From Sphingobium sp. CAP-1 (GTDB lineage: Bacteria; Pseudomonadota; Alphaproteobacteria; Sphingomonadales; Sphingomonadaceae), in assembly GCF_009720145.1 (NCBI RefSeq), contig NZ_CP046253.1, positions 372,001 through 436,000 on the forward strand: 64,000 nucleotides of DNA, written 5' to 3'. The position numbers and the translations under genes were made by a program. Positions 62,159-64,000 of the stretch are shown in pieces. The notes beneath the pieces are model-generated. The model did no database searches, was not told where the DNA came from, and was given only the letters and a program-made list of their open reading frames with translations. Each line of letters opens with the position of its first letter. Position 1 is the stretch's first letter.

Positions 62159-63358
62159 TCAGGCGCCGTTCCACCGCGTCAGCGCGCCGCGCACCCCGGC
62201 GCGCAACTGGGCGCGTACCGGATAGGTGCTGGACGGCAGATGCTGGGTCATGAAAATGCCGATCAGCCGCTCGACCGGATCGATCCAGAAATAGGTCGAA
62301 AACACGCCGCCCCAATAATATTCCTGATTTTCCAAGTTCATGGCAAAGCCAAGGCCGAAACCCACACCCTGATAATCGGCTTCACTGAACATCGCGCTGG
62401 ACATGCTGGCCAGGTCGCCGCCGCCCGGCAACTGGTTGCCGCGCATCTGCGCCACCGTTTCGGGCGACAGCAGCCGCACGCCATCCAGTTCCCCGCCCCG
62501 CAGCAACATGCGGGCGAAGCGGTGATAGTCGGCGACGCAGGACACCAGCCCTCCGCCCCCTGACAGGAAGCGCCCCTCCCGCCGCCAGCCGCTGCGCGCG
62601 CCCAGATCGGCGACGCTGATGCCGCCGCTTTCGTCCAGCCGCCAGGCGTCGGTCATCCGGTCGGCCTTCCCGTCCGGCAGGACAAAGCCGGTGTCCTCCA
62701 TGCCAAGCGGTCCCAATATGCGATCCTGGAAAAATGTTCCGAGGTCAACGCCGCTCAGCCGCTCGACCACCACCCCCAGCACATCGGTCGACACCGAATA
62801 ATTCCAGCGCTCAACGGGCGAAAATTCGAGCGGCAGGGTGGCCAGATCGGCGATGAACTGGTCCGACGTGCGCTTCTGCTGAAACTCGTCCAGTCCCAGC
62901 GCGCGATAGCGGGCGTCGATCACGGTCTGCCGTTGCAGGCCATAGGTCAGGCCCGACGTATGCCGCAGCAGATCGATCATCCGCATCGGCCGGATCGGAT
63001 GCAGCCCGTCATCCGCGCCGACCCGCAGATCGGCAAATTCGGGTATCACCGCCGCCACCGGCGTATCGAGCGCGACCCTGCCCACTTCCGCCAGCATCAT
63101 GAAGGCGACCGACGTGACCGGCTTGGTCATCGACGCGATGCGATAGAGCGCGTCGGCGTGCAGAGGTTCACCCGTGCCGCGCGCATGGCCGCGTGCAACC
63201 GACAGCAGCACCTGCTCGTCGCGCGACACCTGCAAGTGCATATGCGGCAATTTGCCGGTGCCAAGATAGGTGCGGTCGAGAAAATCGACCAGCCCGTCCA
63301 GCCGGTCGGGGTCCATCCCCGCCGCCTGTGCCGCCGCCCTGTCCGTCATTCCGCTCAT
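62159..63358 (-). CDS. Serine hydrolase, class C beta-lactamase/esterase family
   Basis: A 399-residue enzyme of the serine beta-lactamase-like superfamily. The catalytic Ser76-x-x-Lys79 is in YRIASMTKPVTS and the Tyr187-Ser188 element in ERWNYSVSTDVLG. The third conserved motif would be near the C-terminus; YYWGGVFSTYFWIDP takes the place of the KTG block, as in EstB-type esterases. There is no signal peptide, so it is probably a cytoplasmic esterase rather than a resistance enzyme. ATG 63358 has GGGAG 16 nt upstream; the frame runs further to 63622 but overlaps the divergent sigma-factor gene. Physiological substrate unknown. Confidence 0.83.
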   Translation of the reverse strand: MSGMTDRAAAQAAGMDPDRLDGLVDFLDRTYLGTGKLPHMHLQVSRDEQVLLSVARGHARGTGEPLHADALYRIASMTKPVTSVAFMMLAEVGRVALDTPVAAVIPEFADLRVGADDGLHPIRPMRMIDLLRHTSGLTYGLQRQTVIDARYRALGLDEFQQKRTSDQFIADLATLPLEFSPVERWNYSVSTDVLGVVVERLSGVDLGTFFQDRILGPLGMEDTGFVLPDGKADRMTDAWRLDESGGISVADLGARSGWRREGRFLSGGGGLVSCVADYHRFARMLLRGGELDGVRLLSPETVAQMRGNQLPGGGDLASMSSAMFSEADYQGVGFGLGFAMNLENQEYYWGGVFSTYFWIDPVERLIGIFMTQHLPSSTYPVRAQLRAGVRGALTRWNGA

Positions 63359-63494
63359 CGCGCGCCGCCGCTCCCTTGCCGTGCGGTCCAGCGCTAGAGC
63401 AGCGGCGCGCGCAGGTAAACAGCTTGGGCGTTGCCAAGACCCCGGTCCGCCTTCTATGGCAGCGCCAGAACAGCACAGACGGACCCCCACAGGC

Positions 63495-64000
63495 ATGGCC
63501 ACTGGCCTCTCCGCTATCTTCATGACAAACCGCGCGGCCCTGCTCCGGTTCCTGCGCGCCCGTGGTGCGGGGGAGGATGCCGAAGATCTGTTGCAGGATA
63601 TGTGGATGAAGCTGGAGGCCAAGGATCTTGGCCCGGTTTCCGATCCCCTGCCCTATCTCTATCGCATGGCCAACAATCTGATGCTCGATCGCTATCGGTC
63701 GAGCAGCCGGCGTGAACGGCGCGAACAGGACTGGGCGGGGGGCGCGGGCGGCGTGATGGCCGATCCCAGCGAGGATGTTCCCGTCGACGAACGGATGATC
63801 CTGAACGAACGGCTGGAACAGGCCCGCGCCGCGCTGCGCAGCCTGGGCCCGCGCGTCGAACTGGTATTCCGCCGTTTCCGCATCGAAGGCGTGGGCCAGC
63901 GCGTCATCGCCGAGGAACTGGGCGTCAGCCTGACCACGGTGGAGAAGGATCTGCAAAAAGCCTATCGTGCCATGCTGACGCTCAAACAGAAAATCGATAC
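63495..64000 (+). CDS. ECF sigma factor, FecI-like (partial)
   Basis: At least 168 codons, running off the window without a stop. The sigma-2 region is RAALLRFLRARGAGEDAEDL followed by LQDMWMKLEA and PLPYLYRMANNLMLDRYRSS; the sigma-4 region is LEQARAALRSLGPRVELVF, with the helix-turn-helix IAEELGVSLTTVEKDLQKAY. This is the FecI-like extracytoplasmic sigma family, usually followed by a FecR anti-sigma protein and a TonB receptor. ATG 63495 and ATG 63522 are both possible starts; neither has a strong ribosome-binding site. The gene is divergent from the hydrolase. Confidence 0.88.
   Translation, partial: MATGLSAIFMTNRAALLRFLRARGAGEDAEDLLQDMWMKLEAKDLGPVSDPLPYLYRMANNLMLDRYRSSSRRERREQDWAGGAGGVMADPSEDVPVDERMILNERLEQARAALRSLGPRVELVFRRFRIEGVGQRVIAEELGVSLTTVEKDLQKAYRAMLTLKQKID

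Noticed and set aside
62159..63358. Beta-lactamase conferring resistance
   Set aside because: No signal peptide and no clear KTG motif; the sequence is closer to EstB-type esterases.

Overview
The window looks like a chromosome segment of a sphingomonad (Sphingomonadaceae, Alphaproteobacteria; Sphingobium, Sphingomonas or Novosphingobium type). The DNA is uniformly GC-rich. It carries two large TonB-dependent receptors wired to carbon-source operons, SLC45-type sugar porters, RND pumps with NodT-type outer-membrane lipoproteins, and strings of genes joined by 4-bp ATGA or GTGA overlaps. I see no rRNA, tRNA, insertion sequence, phage gene or CRISPR array.

Layout. 1-2.1 kb (+): the end of a sugar-catabolic operon (SDR dehydrogenase, RhaM/fucose-type mutarotase, secreted GH35 beta-galactosidase). 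2.1-7.9 kb (-): an RND efflux operon, divergent from a LysR regulator (8.1-9.0 kb, +). 9.1-21.0 kb (-): a nine-gene cluster of two exported esterases, a Tat-exported DUF3237 protein, a paraoxonase/SMP-30-like lipoprotein, type II dehydroquinase, an MFS importer, a TonB-dependent receptor, a quinate/shikimate dehydrogenase and a QuiC-type dehydroshikimate dehydratase. It reads as a complete route from a quinate or shikimate ester, such as chlorogenate, to protocatechuate. 21.4-22.9 kb (+): an SLC45-type transporter, followed by a 0.5-kb gap with a strong terminator, a candidate small RNA and a possible small ORF. 23.4-31.4 kb: a second RND pump (-), divergent from an OmpR-family two-component pair (+), with three 10-bp-spaced direct repeats between them. 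31.4-33.5 kb (-): a DUF3649-PepSY-DUF3325 membrane trio typical of siderophore-iron uptake.

34.0-45.2 kb is a regulon built around a LacI regulator. An SLC45 porter, a TonB-dependent receptor, a TPR/2OG-Fe(II) oxygenase-like protein and a GH68-fructokinase-GH36 operon all have the same TTGCAAACGTTTGCAA-type operator upstream. The enzymes suit raffinose-family oligosaccharides: a periplasmic alpha-galactosidase frees sucrose, the porter imports it, a cytoplasmic GH68 enzyme splits it and a ROK kinase phosphorylates fructose. 45.3-52.5 kb (-): kdpFABC plus kdpD, with no kdpE next to it and an extra 27-codon membrane microprotein ahead of kdpF. 52.8-62.0 kb (-): glycogen operon glgP-glgB-glgC-glgA-glgX. 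62.2-63.4 kb (-): a serine beta-lactamase-like hydrolase. The window ends inside an ECF sigma-factor gene (+).

All function calls come from reading motifs and gene order; no database search was possible. Several starts were assigned to GTG or TTG because ribosome-binding sites and 4-bp overlaps support them.
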